Source: Oscillospiraceae bacterium (GTDB taxonomy: Bacteria > Bacillota > Clostridia > Oscillospirales > Acutalibacteraceae). From it: a stretch of 41,564 bases of DNA. How positions within the stretch are numbered: the first letter of the stretch is position 1; each line of letters starts with the position of its first letter. A program made the position numbers and the translations under genes. The stretch covers positions 1 to 41,564 of the forward strand of contig SVPU01000013.1 of the NCBI GenBank assembly GCA_015065685.1, in the 5' to 3' direction. The notes under the pieces are model-generated. The model had not been told where the DNA came from. It ran no database searches and saw only the letters and a list, made by a program, of their open reading frames with translations. Below, piece after piece: positions 32,700 to 41,164 of this stretch.

Positions 32700-33320
32700 A
32701 TGAACATTAAGTTGATTTCGCTTGTTTTAGCGTTTATTCTTGTTATTTTTGTTTGTGTGGGTTGTTCTGCACCAAAGAACAATTCTTCTGATGGCGCAGA
32801 TTCTCTTGTAACCGAAGGTGCCGATGGCTCTTCTAATGAAAACACAAAGGAAGAAAGCGCAGAAAATTCTACGGGCGAAAAAGATTCTTTAAATGAGGAA
32901 GGTAGCGAATCATCAAATCCGGGTTCTTCCGCAGTTACAAATAGCACTAATAAAAACCAGTCATCAAAAGAAAACCAAACTTCTTCAAATAAAACGGAAG
33001 AATCAAATAAACAAAACTCCGGCGAGGCGGATAAAAACAACAGTGCTCAACCGCCCAAGGATAATAACAGCAACGAAAATAATAATAGCAACGGCTCGGA
33101 TACCGAAGATGCTCCAAGCGTGGAAGTTCCTTTGCCCAGCGAAGTAACCTATGAAATTTACCACGATATGACACCAACCGAACAACAGGCATTCTTTAAA
33201 AGTTTCAATGGTTTCGAAAACTTTTTTGATTGGTACAAAAAAGCCAAGGAACAATATCAATATGAGCATCCCGACATAGAAATTGACGGGTCTATTGACC
33301 TTGGGGGACTTATTGGATGA
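32700..33320 (+). CDS. putative lipoprotein with Ser/Asn/Glu-rich linker
   Basis: A 206-residue exported protein of unknown function. The signal peptide ends in a lipobox, with the modified Cys at residue 22 (V-C-V-G-C-S). Residues about 25-145 are a low-complexity Ser/Asn/Lys/Glu linker, probably spanning the cell wall. The C-terminal 60 residues (S-E-V-T-Y-E-I-Y-H-D-M-T-P-T-E-Q-Q and then F-E-N-F-F-D-W-Y-K-K-A-K) form a small conserved-looking domain. AAAGGA precedes ATG 32700. Its end overlaps the peptidase-like gene by 4 bases (ATGA), tying it to that gene. Confidence 0.8.
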   Translation: MNIKLISLVLAFILVIFVCVGCSAPKNNSSDGADSLVTEGADGSSNENTKEESAENSTGEKDSLNEEGSESSNPGSSAVTNSTNKNQSSKENQTSSNKTEESNKQNSGEADKNNSAQPPKDNNSNENNNSNGSDTEDAPSVEVPLPSEVTYEIYHDMTPTEQQAFFKSFNGFENFFDWYKKAKEQYQYEHPDIEIDGSIDLGGLIG

Positions 33321-33787
33321 GCAATGAAAAAATCCAACTGAATGTGCCTTCTGCATCGCTTGTTCCGCTTATAGAAGAGCAGTTATCTGAAGGCAAAACA
33401 GTTAAGTTTGCTCCAAAGGGGACCAGTATGCTTCCGCTACTTCGCGAAGGGCGTGACACCGTAACCCTTTGCGCCATTAATAGACCGCTTGAAAAGTATG
33501 ATATTGGGTTTTATCGCCGCCAAAACGGTCAATATGTTTTGCACAGAATAGTTGATATTAAAGACACTGTTACCTGTTGCGGAGATGGTCAGTTTTGGCT
33601 TGAAAAAGGACTGTTACCATCTCAATTTATAGGTGTGGTTTGTGCTTTCTCGCGGGATAATAAAACTTATAGCGTCACATCTTGGAGTTATAAATTTTAC
33701 TGTCGGATTATACATTTTAGCCGCCCTTTGAGGCACTTTATTTCAAGGGCAACGGCAAAATTGAAGAAAATTTTAAAAGGTGGGTGA
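33317..33787 (+). CDS. S24/S26 family signal-peptidase-like protein
   Basis: A 156-residue protein with the serine motif KGTSMLPLLREGRD (Ser37) and YVLHRIVDI (His76). The Lys of bacterial signal peptidase I is replaced by His, as in the S26B group (SipW/Sec11 type), which uses a Ser-His pair. It has no clear N-terminal membrane segment; a moderately hydrophobic, basic C-terminus (about 125-156) could contact the membrane. It could cleave a peptide leader or an exported substrate of this locus. Overlaps with both neighbours suggest a coupled operon. It is distinct from lepB at 7547. Confidence 0.82.
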   Translation: MSNEKIQLNVPSASLVPLIEEQLSEGKTVKFAPKGTSMLPLLREGRDTVTLCAINRPLEKYDIGFYRRQNGQYVLHRIVDIKDTVTCCGDGQFWLEKGLLPSQFIGVVCAFSRDNKTYSVTSWSYKFYCRIIHFSRPLRHFISRATAKLKKILKGG

Positions 33788-33791
33788 TATC

Positions 33792-35009
33792 TTGCAGAAT
33801 GAAGGTCTTCTTTCGGTTACCAAAGAGCTTATATATCTGATATCCTGTGCTCTGAATGATACAACACCAAACGCAGATATTATTCGCAATTTCGACCTCT
33901 CTCAAGTGTACAAATTAGCAGAAAAACATTCACTGGAAGCAATATCTTATAGCGCTTTAGAAAAATATTTAAACGCTTTGACCCACGATAATTCAGACAT
34001 TTCCGATGAAATAAAAACCGAATGGTCCTCTAAGCGCGAAGAAACCGTTAAAAAAAGTGTTATGTTCGGTTTTGAACGCGAAAAGATTTTTGCCTTTTTT
34101 GAAAAGGAAGGTATTTGGTATCTGCCAATGAAGGGACTGCATCTTTGTGGCCTTTATCCGGTTAATGGGTGGCGTAATTTCGTTGATAACGATATCTTAT
34201 TCGATTCTTCTAAGCGCGATCTTGTACACGATTTTATGTTAAAAAACGGATACACTGCGGAATCTTACGGTATTTACAACCATGATATTTATTTAAAACG
34301 TCCTTTTTATAATTTTGAAATGCATGTTTCTCTTTGCAAAGAAGATAATAAATTGGGGAAAATGGGTAAACTCAGTATCTACTATAGCGATTTTTTCAAA
34401 AAACTTATACGAAATTCTGAAGACTCGTATGAGTATCATATGAGCAATGAAGATTTTTATATCTATAGTATTGTACATTCATATATGCACCATATAACAA
34501 ATGGCACAGGCTTGCGCACATTTGTTGATATTTTTGTTATTCTAAAAGCACTCGGTCAACGGTTGAATCGTGATTATATTGACGGGGAACTCGAAAAAAT
34601 GGGAATTCTTGAGTTTGAAGAAAGAGTTCGAAAAATCTCACAAAAACTTTTTTCCATAGACATGCAGTTCTCTTTAAGTCCCGCAGAGGAAGAATTCTTA
34701 CTTTTTTATTCGAGTTCAGGCACATATGGCAACTTGAAAAATAGAATTACTAATAAACTCTTGCGAATTTCTAACAATGAAGAAAACGAAAAAATTTCTG
34801 CCAAAACAAAAACAAAGTATTGTTTTAGCAGAATATTTCCTTCAATGGATTTTTATAAAAAGCACTATCCTAGTGTTTACAAATGTAAGATACTTGTCCC
34901 TTTTGTTATTCCTTATCGATTAGTAAAAGGAATATTCATAACTAAAACCGCTTTGGGAGAACTCAAGCATCTTTCTAAAATAAAAAATATAAATAAAAGC
35001 GGCGATTAG
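33792..35009 (+). CDS. nucleotidyltransferase family protein (NTP_transf_5-like)
   Basis: A 405-residue protein resembling uncharacterised nucleotidyltransferases. The core W-Y-L-P-M-K-G-L-H-L and then R-N-F-V-D-N-D-I-L-F-D gives a K-G...D-x-D-I-L type active site near residues 115-140. Similar proteins are found in lasso-peptide and cell-surface clusters. I choose TTG 33792 because AGGTGG lies 8 bases upstream; GTG 33780 is in frame but has no site. It starts just after the peptidase-like gene stop and ends before a terminator. The donor nucleotide and acceptor are unknown. Confidence 0.78.
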   Translation: MQNEGLLSVTKELIYLISCALNDTTPNADIIRNFDLSQVYKLAEKHSLEAISYSALEKYLNALTHDNSDISDEIKTEWSSKREETVKKSVMFGFEREKIFAFFEKEGIWYLPMKGLHLCGLYPVNGWRNFVDNDILFDSSKRDLVHDFMLKNGYTAESYGIYNHDIYLKRPFYNFEMHVSLCKEDNKLGKMGKLSIYYSDFFKKLIRNSEDSYEYHMSNEDFYIYSIVHSYMHHITNGTGLRTFVDIFVILKALGQRLNRDYIDGELEKMGILEFEERVRKISQKLFSIDMQFSLSPAEEEFLLFYSSSGTYGNLKNRITNKLLRISNNEENEKISAKTKTKYCFSRIFPSMDFYKKHYPSVYKCKILVPFVIPYRLVKGIFITKTALGELKHLSKIKNINKSGD

Positions 35010-35021
35010 TCCACCGATTAG

Positions 35022-35051
35022 AAAAGACGGGAAAATTTCCTGTCTTTTTTA
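35022..35051 (+). terminator. terminator of the 32.7-35.0 kb operon
   Basis: AAAAGACGGG pairs with TCCTGTCTTTT (one wobble) around an AAAATT loop, followed by T. Confidence 0.8.
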
Positions 35052-35071
35052 TTGCATTTGTTTCGGCTTTG

Positions 35072-35100
35072 TTGACAAGGGGATAAATAGGGTTTATAAT
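35072..35100 (+). promoter_or_regulatory. consensus SigA promoter of typA
   Basis: TTGACA (35072-35077), 17 bases, TATAAT (35095-35100). Confidence 0.88.
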
Positions 35101-35132
35101 ATTTTTTATGTGATAAATAAGGATGTATTTTA

Positions 35133-36956
35133 ATGACTGAAATTAAAAATTTAAGAAATGTTGCAATTATTGCTCACGTTGACCATGGTAAAACCACTCT
35201 GGTTGACCAATTGCTTAAACAAAGCGGAACTTTCCGTGCCAATGAAAATGTTGATGATAGAGTTATGGACTCTAACGACCTTGAAAGAGAAAGAGGAATA
35301 ACCATTCTTTCAAAAAACACAAGCGTTATGTATAACGGGGTTAAAATCAATATTGTTGATACTCCCGGCCACGCTGATTTTGGCGGTGAGGTTGAGAGAA
35401 TTCTTCAAATGGTTGATGGCGTTTTGTTGCTTGTTGATGCATTTGAGGGTTGTATGCCACAGACTCGTTTTGTGCTCAAAAAGGCTTTGGCACTCGGAAA
35501 AAAAGCGGTTGTTGTGGTTAATAAAATTGATAGACCAATGGCGCGACCACACGAGGTTGTGGATGAGGTTCTTGACCTGTTTATCGAACTCGGTGCTGAT
35601 GATGAGCAGATTGAGTTTCCCGTTATTTTCGCAAGCGGAAGAGATGGATATGCCTCATATTCACCCGATATTAAGGGAGAGGATATGAAGCCGCTTTTTG
35701 ATGCGATTGTTAACGAAATTGAAGCGCCCAAGGGCGAGACCGAGGGCCCTTTGCAGATTCTATTTACGAATATTGAATATGATGATTATCTTGGAAGAAT
35801 CGGCGTTGGCCGTGTGATTCGCGGTAGCGTTAAGGTGGGACAAACCGTGGCACTTTGCCATAAGGATGGCAGCGCAACAAATGTGAAAATTGCAAAGCTT
35901 TTTATGCACCGCGGCTTAAAGCGTGTTGAAGAAGAAACCGCAACTGTCGGAGATATAATTCAAGTTTCAGGCATAGCTGAGCTTGAAATAGGTGAGACCG
36001 CGTGCGATTTAACCTGTGTTGAGCCGTTACCTTTTGTTAAAATTGATGAGCCCACACTCGCAATGAATTTTATGGTTAACAACTCGCCGTTTGCAGGAAA
36101 GGACGGAAAGTTTGTAACCTCACGTAATCTTCGCGACCGACTTTTTAAAGAGGTTATGACTAATGTGAGCCTCAGGGTTGAAGAAACCGATTCTGCCGAT
36201 ACCTTCAAGGTTTCGGGAAGAGGAGAGTTGCACCTTTCAATTCTTATTGAAACAATGCGCCGTCAGGGCTATGAATTTCAGGTTTCACCGCCTGAGGTTA
36301 TTTATAAAAGAGATAAAGATGGCGGTCTTTTAGAGCCAATTGAGCTACTTATGATTGAGGTGCCCGATGAATATGTTGGCGCTGTTATGGAAAGACTCGG
36401 CACCAGAAAGGCTGAAATTAAGAATATGGGCAGCCGTGAGGGTGGTACTTCGCACCTTGAATTTTTAATTCCCGCGCGCGGACTTCTCGGCTACCGTTCA
36501 CAATTCTTAACCGATACTAACGGCAACGGTATAATGAACCATGTGTTTGATAGCTATCAAGCCTATAAGGGCGATATTGAACAGCGTTCAACAGGTTCAA
36601 TTATCGCGCACGAGCAGGGTGAAGCCACCGGTTACGGACTTTTTAACACCCAAAGCCGCGGAAGACTCTTTATAGGTCCAGGTGTTCCTGTTTATGAGGG
36701 AATGATTGTGGGCGAAAACCCGAAAAATGATGATATTGTTTGCAATGTGTGCAAGAAAAAGCAGATGACCAACACAAGAGCCTCGGGCTCGGATGATGCT
36801 TTGCGCCTTGTTCCGCCATCAAAATTAAGCCTTGAACAGTCACTTGAGTTCATCAAAAACGATGAACTTGTTGAAATCACACCTAACAATATAAGACTTA
36901 GAAAAAGAATTTTAAATAAAGAAGAAAGAATGAAAGCAGAGTCGAGAAAGAAATAA
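35133..36956 (+). CDS. typA: translational GTPase TypA/BipA
   Basis: Ribosome-associated GTPase of the EF-G family, involved in ribosome assembly and stress adaptation. The 607-residue protein has the P-loop [10 protein letters not shown] near residue 14, [25 protein letters not shown] and the TypA-specific C-terminal domain. AAGGA precedes the ATG, with a consensus promoter just upstream. Its stop shares a base with the next gene start (TAATG). All motifs are intact. Confidence 0.97.
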   Translation: MTEIKNLRNVAIIAHVDHGKTTLVDQLLKQSGTFRANENVDDRVMDSNDLERERGITILSKNTSVMYNGVKINIVDTPGHADFGGEVERILQMVDGVLLLVDAFEGCMPQTRFVLKKALALGKKAVVVVNKIDRPMARPHEVVDEVLDLFIELGADDEQIEFPVIFASGRDGYASYSPDIKGEDMKPLFDAIVNEIEAPKGETEGPLQILFTNIEYDDYLGRIGVGRVIRGSVKVGQTVALCHKDGSATNVKIAKLFMHRGLKRVEEETATVGDIIQVSGIAELEIGETACDLTCVEPLPFVKIDEPTLAMNFMVNNSPFAGKDGKFVTSRNLRDRLFKEVMTNVSLRVEETDSADTFKVSGRGELHLSILIETMRRQGYEFQVSPPEVIYKRDKDGGLLEPIELLMIEVPDEYVGAVMERLGTRKAEIKNMGSREGGTSHLEFLIPARGLLGYRSQFLTDTNGNGIMNHVFDSYQAYKGDIEQRSTGSIIAHEQGEATGYGLFNTQSRGRLFIGPGVPVYEGMIVGENPKNDDIVCNVCKKKQMTNTRASGSDDALRLVPPSKLSLEQSLEFIKNDELVEITPNNIRLRKRILNKEERMKAESRKK

Positions 36957-37867
36957 TGAAGTATATTATTCTTGATTTAGAATGGGACAGTGTTTATTTC
37001 AAACCGCAAAAAAGGTTTATTAATCACATTCTCCAAATAGGCGCAGTAAAACTTGATGAAAATTTCAATACCATTGATACTTTCAGTCAGATTGTGCGCT
37101 CGGATATTACCAAGAGGGTAACAAGCAGATTTGCCAAACTCACGGGTATTACAAGTGAAGATATGCGCGGCGGTGTGCCTTTTGGTGAGGCGGTCGAGAT
37201 GTATAACCGTTTTGCTAAGGATGCAGAGGTTACAATGACTTGGAGTAATTCTGACCTTCACACAATAGTTGAAAATGAGGAAATTTTGCTTAATAACAAG
37301 TTGAAGTTTAAAATAAGTAAATATTTAGACCTTCAAAAACTTGTTCAGAGCCATCTTTACACTAAAGGTTATGAGAATAAAAACCAAATAGCGCTTGAAT
37401 CTGCGGCAGAACTGTTGGAAATTGAAACCGAAAGTTATGATTTGCACACAGCACTTGATGACTGCAAAGTTTGCGCTTTAATGCTCAAAAAATGCTATGA
37501 TGAGGTTAAATTCAACCAGTTATTAAGAGATGCTAAAGCACCCGATTTCTTTAAACGTCTAAAGTTTAAGGCCTATCCTATTTCCGATATTAACGATAGC
37601 CAAATCAAAAAGTCGGAACTTGAATTTAAGTGTCCCGAATGCAATGCAAAAGCAAAACGCTTAAAGCCTTGGAAATACCGTAACAGGTGGTTTGTTGCAG
37701 ATTTTAAATGTGATTCCTGCGGTCATAAGTTCAACGGAAGAGTCACCTTTAAAAAAACCTTTGATGATTTGATTGTAAAGCATAAAGTTTGTGAATACAG
37801 ACCAAAAAAGAGGAAAGAAAATGAAATGCAGCCTATGCCCGAGAAAGTGCCAAGCACAAAGAACTGA
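36956..37867 (+). CDS. DEDDh 3'-5' exonuclease domain protein with zinc ribbon
   Basis: A 303-residue nuclease of the DnaQ/RNase T superfamily. The catalytic acids are in ILDLEWD (Asp7, Glu9), a central W-S-N-S-D-L-H, and the final H-T-A-L-D-D-C motif (His and Asp) near residue 165. Residues about 222-265 form a zinc ribbon, with CPEC and CDSC. It probably removes nucleotides from RNA or DNA ends; the substrate is unknown. It is coupled to typA by a one-base overlap and overlaps the radical SAM gene by 47 bases. Confidence 0.88.
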   Translation: MKYIILDLEWDSVYFKPQKRFINHILQIGAVKLDENFNTIDTFSQIVRSDITKRVTSRFAKLTGITSEDMRGGVPFGEAVEMYNRFAKDAEVTMTWSNSDLHTIVENEEILLNNKLKFKISKYLDLQKLVQSHLYTKGYENKNQIALESAAELLEIETESYDLHTALDDCKVCALMLKKCYDEVKFNQLLRDAKAPDFFKRLKFKAYPISDINDSQIKKSELEFKCPECNAKAKRLKPWKYRNRWFVADFKCDSCGHKFNGRVTFKKTFDDLIVKHKVCEYRPKKRKENEMQPMPEKVPSTKN

Positions 37868-38696
37868 AGATAAAAATTTAAACGGTTTTTGCAAAATGCC
37901 TTTGCTACCAAGAGTGGCAAGGGCTGCTTTGCATTTTTGGGAGGAGCCCTGTATTAGCGGTCAAAACGGTTCGGGAACAGTTTTCTTTAGCGGTTGTTCG
38001 CTCTCATGTGTTTTTTGTCAGAATTATGATGTTTCGCATAATGGTTACGGAAAAGATATCACTACCGAACGTTTGGCAGAAATTTTTAGAGAACTTGAGC
38101 AAAAAGGCGCTCATAATATAAATCTTGTCAGCCCCACGCATTATGCTCTTGCAATAAAAAAGGCGCTCGATATTTATAAACCGAATATACCGATTGTTTA
38201 CAATTCAAATGGGTATGAAAGCAAAGAAACTTTAAAACTTTTAGAAGGATATATTGATATTTTTCTGCTTGATTTTAAGTATTTCGATGATGAAAAGGCG
38301 CTGAGATTCTCTGCTGCTAAGGATTACCCACAAGTTGCCAAAGAGACAATTCTTGAAGCCTATCGTCAACAGCCAAACTGTGTATTTGGAGTCGGTATAA
38401 TGAAAAAAGGGGTTATAATCCGCCATCTGTTAATGCCTCAGGCAACAAACGATGCAATTAATATTTTTGAGTGGGTAAAGAATAACACTCCAAACGCTTA
38501 TTTTAGTCTTATGAGCCAGTATATACCTTACGGAGAGGCGGTTAATATTAAGCCTGTAAACCGCAAAATAACAAAAAGAGAATACGAAAAGGTTTTGAAT
38601 TATATTTTAGAAAGCGGTTTTCAAAATACTTATTTTCAGGAAAAGGAAAGCGCAAGTGAAGAATTTATTCCCCGATTTGATTTAAGCGGAGTGTAA
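37821..38696 (+). CDS. radical SAM protein, PflX-type (COG1313)
   Basis: A 291-residue iron-sulfur protein. It has an N-terminal CSLCPRKC zinc or Fe-S motif typical of PflX/AmrS-type proteins, then the radical SAM cluster motif GCSLSCVFCQN (C-x3-C-x2-C) near residue 65. It resembles pyruvate-formate-lyase activators, but the substrate of this group is unknown. I start at ATG 37821 (AGAGGA upstream); an in-frame extension to 37791 lacks a site. It lies inside the 3' end of the exonuclease gene, and its stop lies in a terminator hairpin. It is about 3 kb from the peptide locus and in another operon. Confidence 0.88.
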   Translation: MKCSLCPRKCQAQRTEDKNLNGFCKMPLLPRVARAALHFWEEPCISGQNGSGTVFFSGCSLSCVFCQNYDVSHNGYGKDITTERLAEIFRELEQKGAHNINLVSPTHYALAIKKALDIYKPNIPIVYNSNGYESKETLKLLEGYIDIFLLDFKYFDDEKALRFSAAKDYPQVAKETILEAYRQQPNCVFGVGIMKKGVIIRHLLMPQATNDAINIFEWVKNNTPNAYFSLMSQYIPYGEAVNIKPVNRKITKREYEKVLNYILESGFQNTYFQEKESASEEFIPRFDLSGV

Positions 38697-38716
38697 TGAA
38701 AGTTACCTCCGTTTTT
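38687..38716 (+). terminator. terminator of the typA operon
   Basis: CGGAG with GTAA pairs with TTAC and CTCCG around TGAAAG, followed by TTTTTG. It overlaps the stop codon of the radical SAM gene. Confidence 0.8.
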
Positions 38717-38835
38717 GTTTCACACCTTGTCTTAAAATTTCATATTATGTAAAGAAAAATAACATTATTTGATTATTTTCTAAAATGTCAGGCAAGAATA
38801 TAATTACAAATATCAAACGAGAGTGTGAAATACTA

Positions 38836-39180
38836 ATGAATATAAAACGGGGAGAAATCTACTATGCAGATTTAAGTCCGGTGATAGGCTCTGAGCAAGG
38901 CGGTATCAGACCGGTACTTATAATTCAAAATGATGTTGGAAACCGTTACAGTCCGACAGTTATTGCAGCCGCAATAACGAGTCAGCGAGATAAAACAAAA
39001 TTACCCACTCATATTTCGGTTGAGGCAAACGACTGCGGTCTTGCTAAAGATTCTATTGTTCTGTTAGAACAGGTGAGAACTATCGATAAGCAGAGACTTA
39101 AAGAGAAAATGGGCAGCCTTGATAACGCATCTATGAGTATGGTGGACAAAGCGCTGACCGTGAGTTTTGGATTGGGTTAA
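38836..39180 (+). CDS. mazF: MazF/PemK family endoribonuclease toxin, no antitoxin adjacent
   Basis: A 114-residue mRNA-cleaving toxin close in size to B. subtilis NdoA (116). Signature segments are [42 protein letters not shown] and the C-terminal [15 protein letters not shown] 38836 begins the conserved part; an in-frame upstream start at 38785 would add an unconserved 17-residue segment. The ribosome site is poor. Normally a small antitoxin gene lies directly upstream, but the 139 bases before this gene hold none. Confidence 0.92.
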   Translation: MNIKRGEIYYADLSPVIGSEQGGIRPVLIIQNDVGNRYSPTVIAAAITSQRDKTKLPTHISVEANDCGLAKDSIVLLEQVRTIDKQRLKEKMGSLDNASMSMVDKALTVSFGLG

Positions 39181-39226
39181 ATTCCGTGCATATTAACAGT
39201 GAGATTTATAGATTTAATAATATTTT

Positions 39227-39262
39227 CGGACCAAAGTAAAGTCGCTTTGGCCCGATTTTTTA
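39227..39262 (+). terminator. terminator after mazF
   Basis: CGGACCAAAG (39227-39236) pairs with CTTTGGCCCG (39245-39254) with one mismatch, followed by ATTTTTTA. Confidence 0.85.
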
Positions 39263-39362
39263 TATTTAAAACAGAGTGTTTTCGAGAATTTTTTTGTTTG
39301 TTAAAGAATAACAATTGAATATATTTGTATTTAGTGGAAATATACGAAGATATGACGGCTAA

Positions 39363-39392
39363 TTGACAAAATAAATCGTAGTATGGTATTAT
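39363..39392 (+). promoter_or_regulatory. SigA-type promoter of the transglutaminase lipoprotein
   Basis: TTGACA (39363-39368), 18 bases, TATTAT (39387-39392), with a further TATAAT just after. Confidence 0.75.
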
Positions 39393-39421
39393 ATAATATA
39401 CAAATAGTTTGAAAGGATATG

Positions 39422-41005
39422 ATGTTTTTGAAAAGAGTCATAGCGATTTTTTTAATAAGTTTCCTTTTGGCTTGCTTATGTTCTTGCAATTCATTAAAAA
39501 CATCTAGTGATATTGAGTCGTCTGAGATTACCGAAACCTCGGGAATTCTAACTGGGGATGAGAGTCAGTATGACTTTGGCGAAGGCTTCGATAAGGATTT
39601 TACAACCTCTGTGCAAGAATCAACTGTTGAATCAGGCTCATCTCAAGGAGCTTCGACCACTCCTCAAATTAACGGAGCGGGATTACAGTCGGGTAAAATC
39701 GAATCGGGCAGTAATCAAAAAATTGAGAGTAGTAACGACACTATAACCTCTAAACCCGTTGTTAAGCCCAACACACCCACCGACGAAAAAACCGAAAGCG
39801 GTAATGAGGTTACAAATCAGGGCGACATTAAGGTTGAAAATGTGCCCACAACTGAGGATATTCCCGAGCAAGAAGAAGTTCCTGAGATTAAGGAAGAAAT
39901 AGTTGTTCAAACTCAGCATGTTGCCTTGGCGGCTAACGATTATTATCAATATAATTCGCTCGATGCATCCAAGAAGGCGGTTTATAGCGAAATTGTAGAG
40001 TCAATCAAAGCGACAAAGAATGTTATAAACATTAAGAAATATAATGTTCCTTATAGTGAAAGCTTGTTAATTTTAAGAAAAGTTATTACTGATTATCCGC
40101 AGTTTTTCTATGTTTCGAAGAATATGAGCGCTTCATATAATCCCGAAACAAACACGGCGACGGCACTTTTTATTTATTATACCGACGGTAAGACAATTGA
40201 TAAGCTAAACGATGAAAATGAGCTTGTTTTTGTTTCTGACCGCAACGAAATTGCCAAGCAAATTAAAGCGTTTAACAGCAAGGTGGAAGAGGTGTTGAAA
40301 AAAATACCGGCTTCTTATTCGGCAATTGATAAGGAAAAACTGATTCACGATTATATTGTTAAGAATAACAAATATGATTATGATGCTCTTAATTTGCAGT
40401 TTTCTCACGGCGATGCCGTTCCGCATTCTTGGGATGCTTACGGTGCTTTGTGTGAGGGCAAATCCGTTTGCGAGGGCTACACAAAATTGTTCCAATATCT
40501 CTGCTATTGTGTTGGAATAAACTGTACTGCTGTCAGTGGAACGGGCAACGGCGGAGCACATATGTGGAACGCGGTTTCGATTGACGGTGCATGGTATATG
40601 ACCGATCTTACTTGGGATGATAACACATCCAACTTCCCGGTTTATAGTTATTTCAATTTAACCTCTAAGGCTTTGGGTCAAGACCATGTTATTGATACCG
40701 ATTTAGCATATCCGAGCTGTTCTTCTGTTAAAGCTTCGTATAACAGTAATTTTGCTATGACCATTGAGGGCGGCAAGCTTGCTTCAAATTATAAAATGGT
40801 TATTGATAAGGTTGTATCTCACAACGATGAATATCTTCAGATTTATATTGGCAATGCCGATATCAGCTCATCGTTTTTATATGAAAATTTCATTTCAAAC
40901 AGTTCGCCCGTTAAAAAATATATAAATAATAAAAATTATAAAATTGATTTTTACGATAGCTATGCGATGTATGGCGAATATGTTTGTTTGAAAATAAAAA
41001 GATAA
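39422..41005 (+). CDS. transglutaminase-like lipoprotein
   Basis: A 527-residue exported protein. The signal peptide ends in a lipobox (L-C-S-C, modified Cys22). A low-complexity Ser/Thr/Glu-rich linker follows (about 25-165), and then a helical region and a transglutaminase-core domain (about 290-430). The cysteine-protease-like triad is complete: Cys350 (KSVCEGY), His380 (GGAHMWN) and Asp395 (YMTDLTWDD). Such surface proteins may cross-link or cleave peptides, but the substrate is unknown. I prefer ATG 39422 because AAGGA is better spaced; ATG 39419 is one codon earlier. It is a single gene with its own promoter and terminator. Confidence 0.88.
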   Translation: MFLKRVIAIFLISFLLACLCSCNSLKTSSDIESSEITETSGILTGDESQYDFGEGFDKDFTTSVQESTVESGSSQGASTTPQINGAGLQSGKIESGSNQKIESSNDTITSKPVVKPNTPTDEKTESGNEVTNQGDIKVENVPTTEDIPEQEEVPEIKEEIVVQTQHVALAANDYYQYNSLDASKKAVYSEIVESIKATKNVINIKKYNVPYSESLLILRKVITDYPQFFYVSKNMSASYNPETNTATALFIYYTDGKTIDKLNDENELVFVSDRNEIAKQIKAFNSKVEEVLKKIPASYSAIDKEKLIHDYIVKNNKYDYDALNLQFSHGDAVPHSWDAYGALCEGKSVCEGYTKLFQYLCYCVGINCTAVSGTGNGGAHMWNAVSIDGAWYMTDLTWDDNTSNFPVYSYFNLTSKALGQDHVIDTDLAYPSCSSVKASYNSNFAMTIEGGKLASNYKMVIDKVVSHNDEYLQIYIGNADISSSFLYENFISNSSPVKKYINNKNYKIDFYDSYAMYGEYVCLKIKR

Positions 41006-41027
41006 CTTGACAAACTGAATAAATTCA

Positions 41028-41064
41028 CAAAAGAGATTGCTTTTGGGCAATCTCTTTGTTTTTT
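41028..41064 (+). terminator. terminator of the transglutaminase lipoprotein gene
   Basis: CAAAAGAGATTGC pairs with GCAATCTCTTTG around a TTTTGG loop, followed by TTTTTT. Confidence 0.88.
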
Positions 41065-41107
41065 AAAAATGCAAGGGAAATGTGTCGAAACAAAAAATAT
41101 TTTTAAA

Positions 41108-41137
41108 GTTTATTAATATGGGCCTCTGGTAATAATT
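41108..41137 (+). promoter_or_regulatory. SigF-type forespore promoter of sigG
   Basis: GTTTA (41108-41112), 15 bases and GGTAATAATT (41128-41137) fit the forespore SigF pattern (GYWTA and GGNRANAHTR) except for the last base. SigF control of sigG is known in Bacillus. Confidence 0.55.
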
Positions 41138-41164
41138 TTAATGAATATTACGGAGGTGCCGATT

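Noticed and set aside
37821-38696. Radical SAM protein as the modifying enzyme of the 31.5-kb peptide
   Set aside because: It is in the typA operon behind its own promoter and terminator, belongs to the PflX group, and lacks a SPASM-type C-terminal domain.
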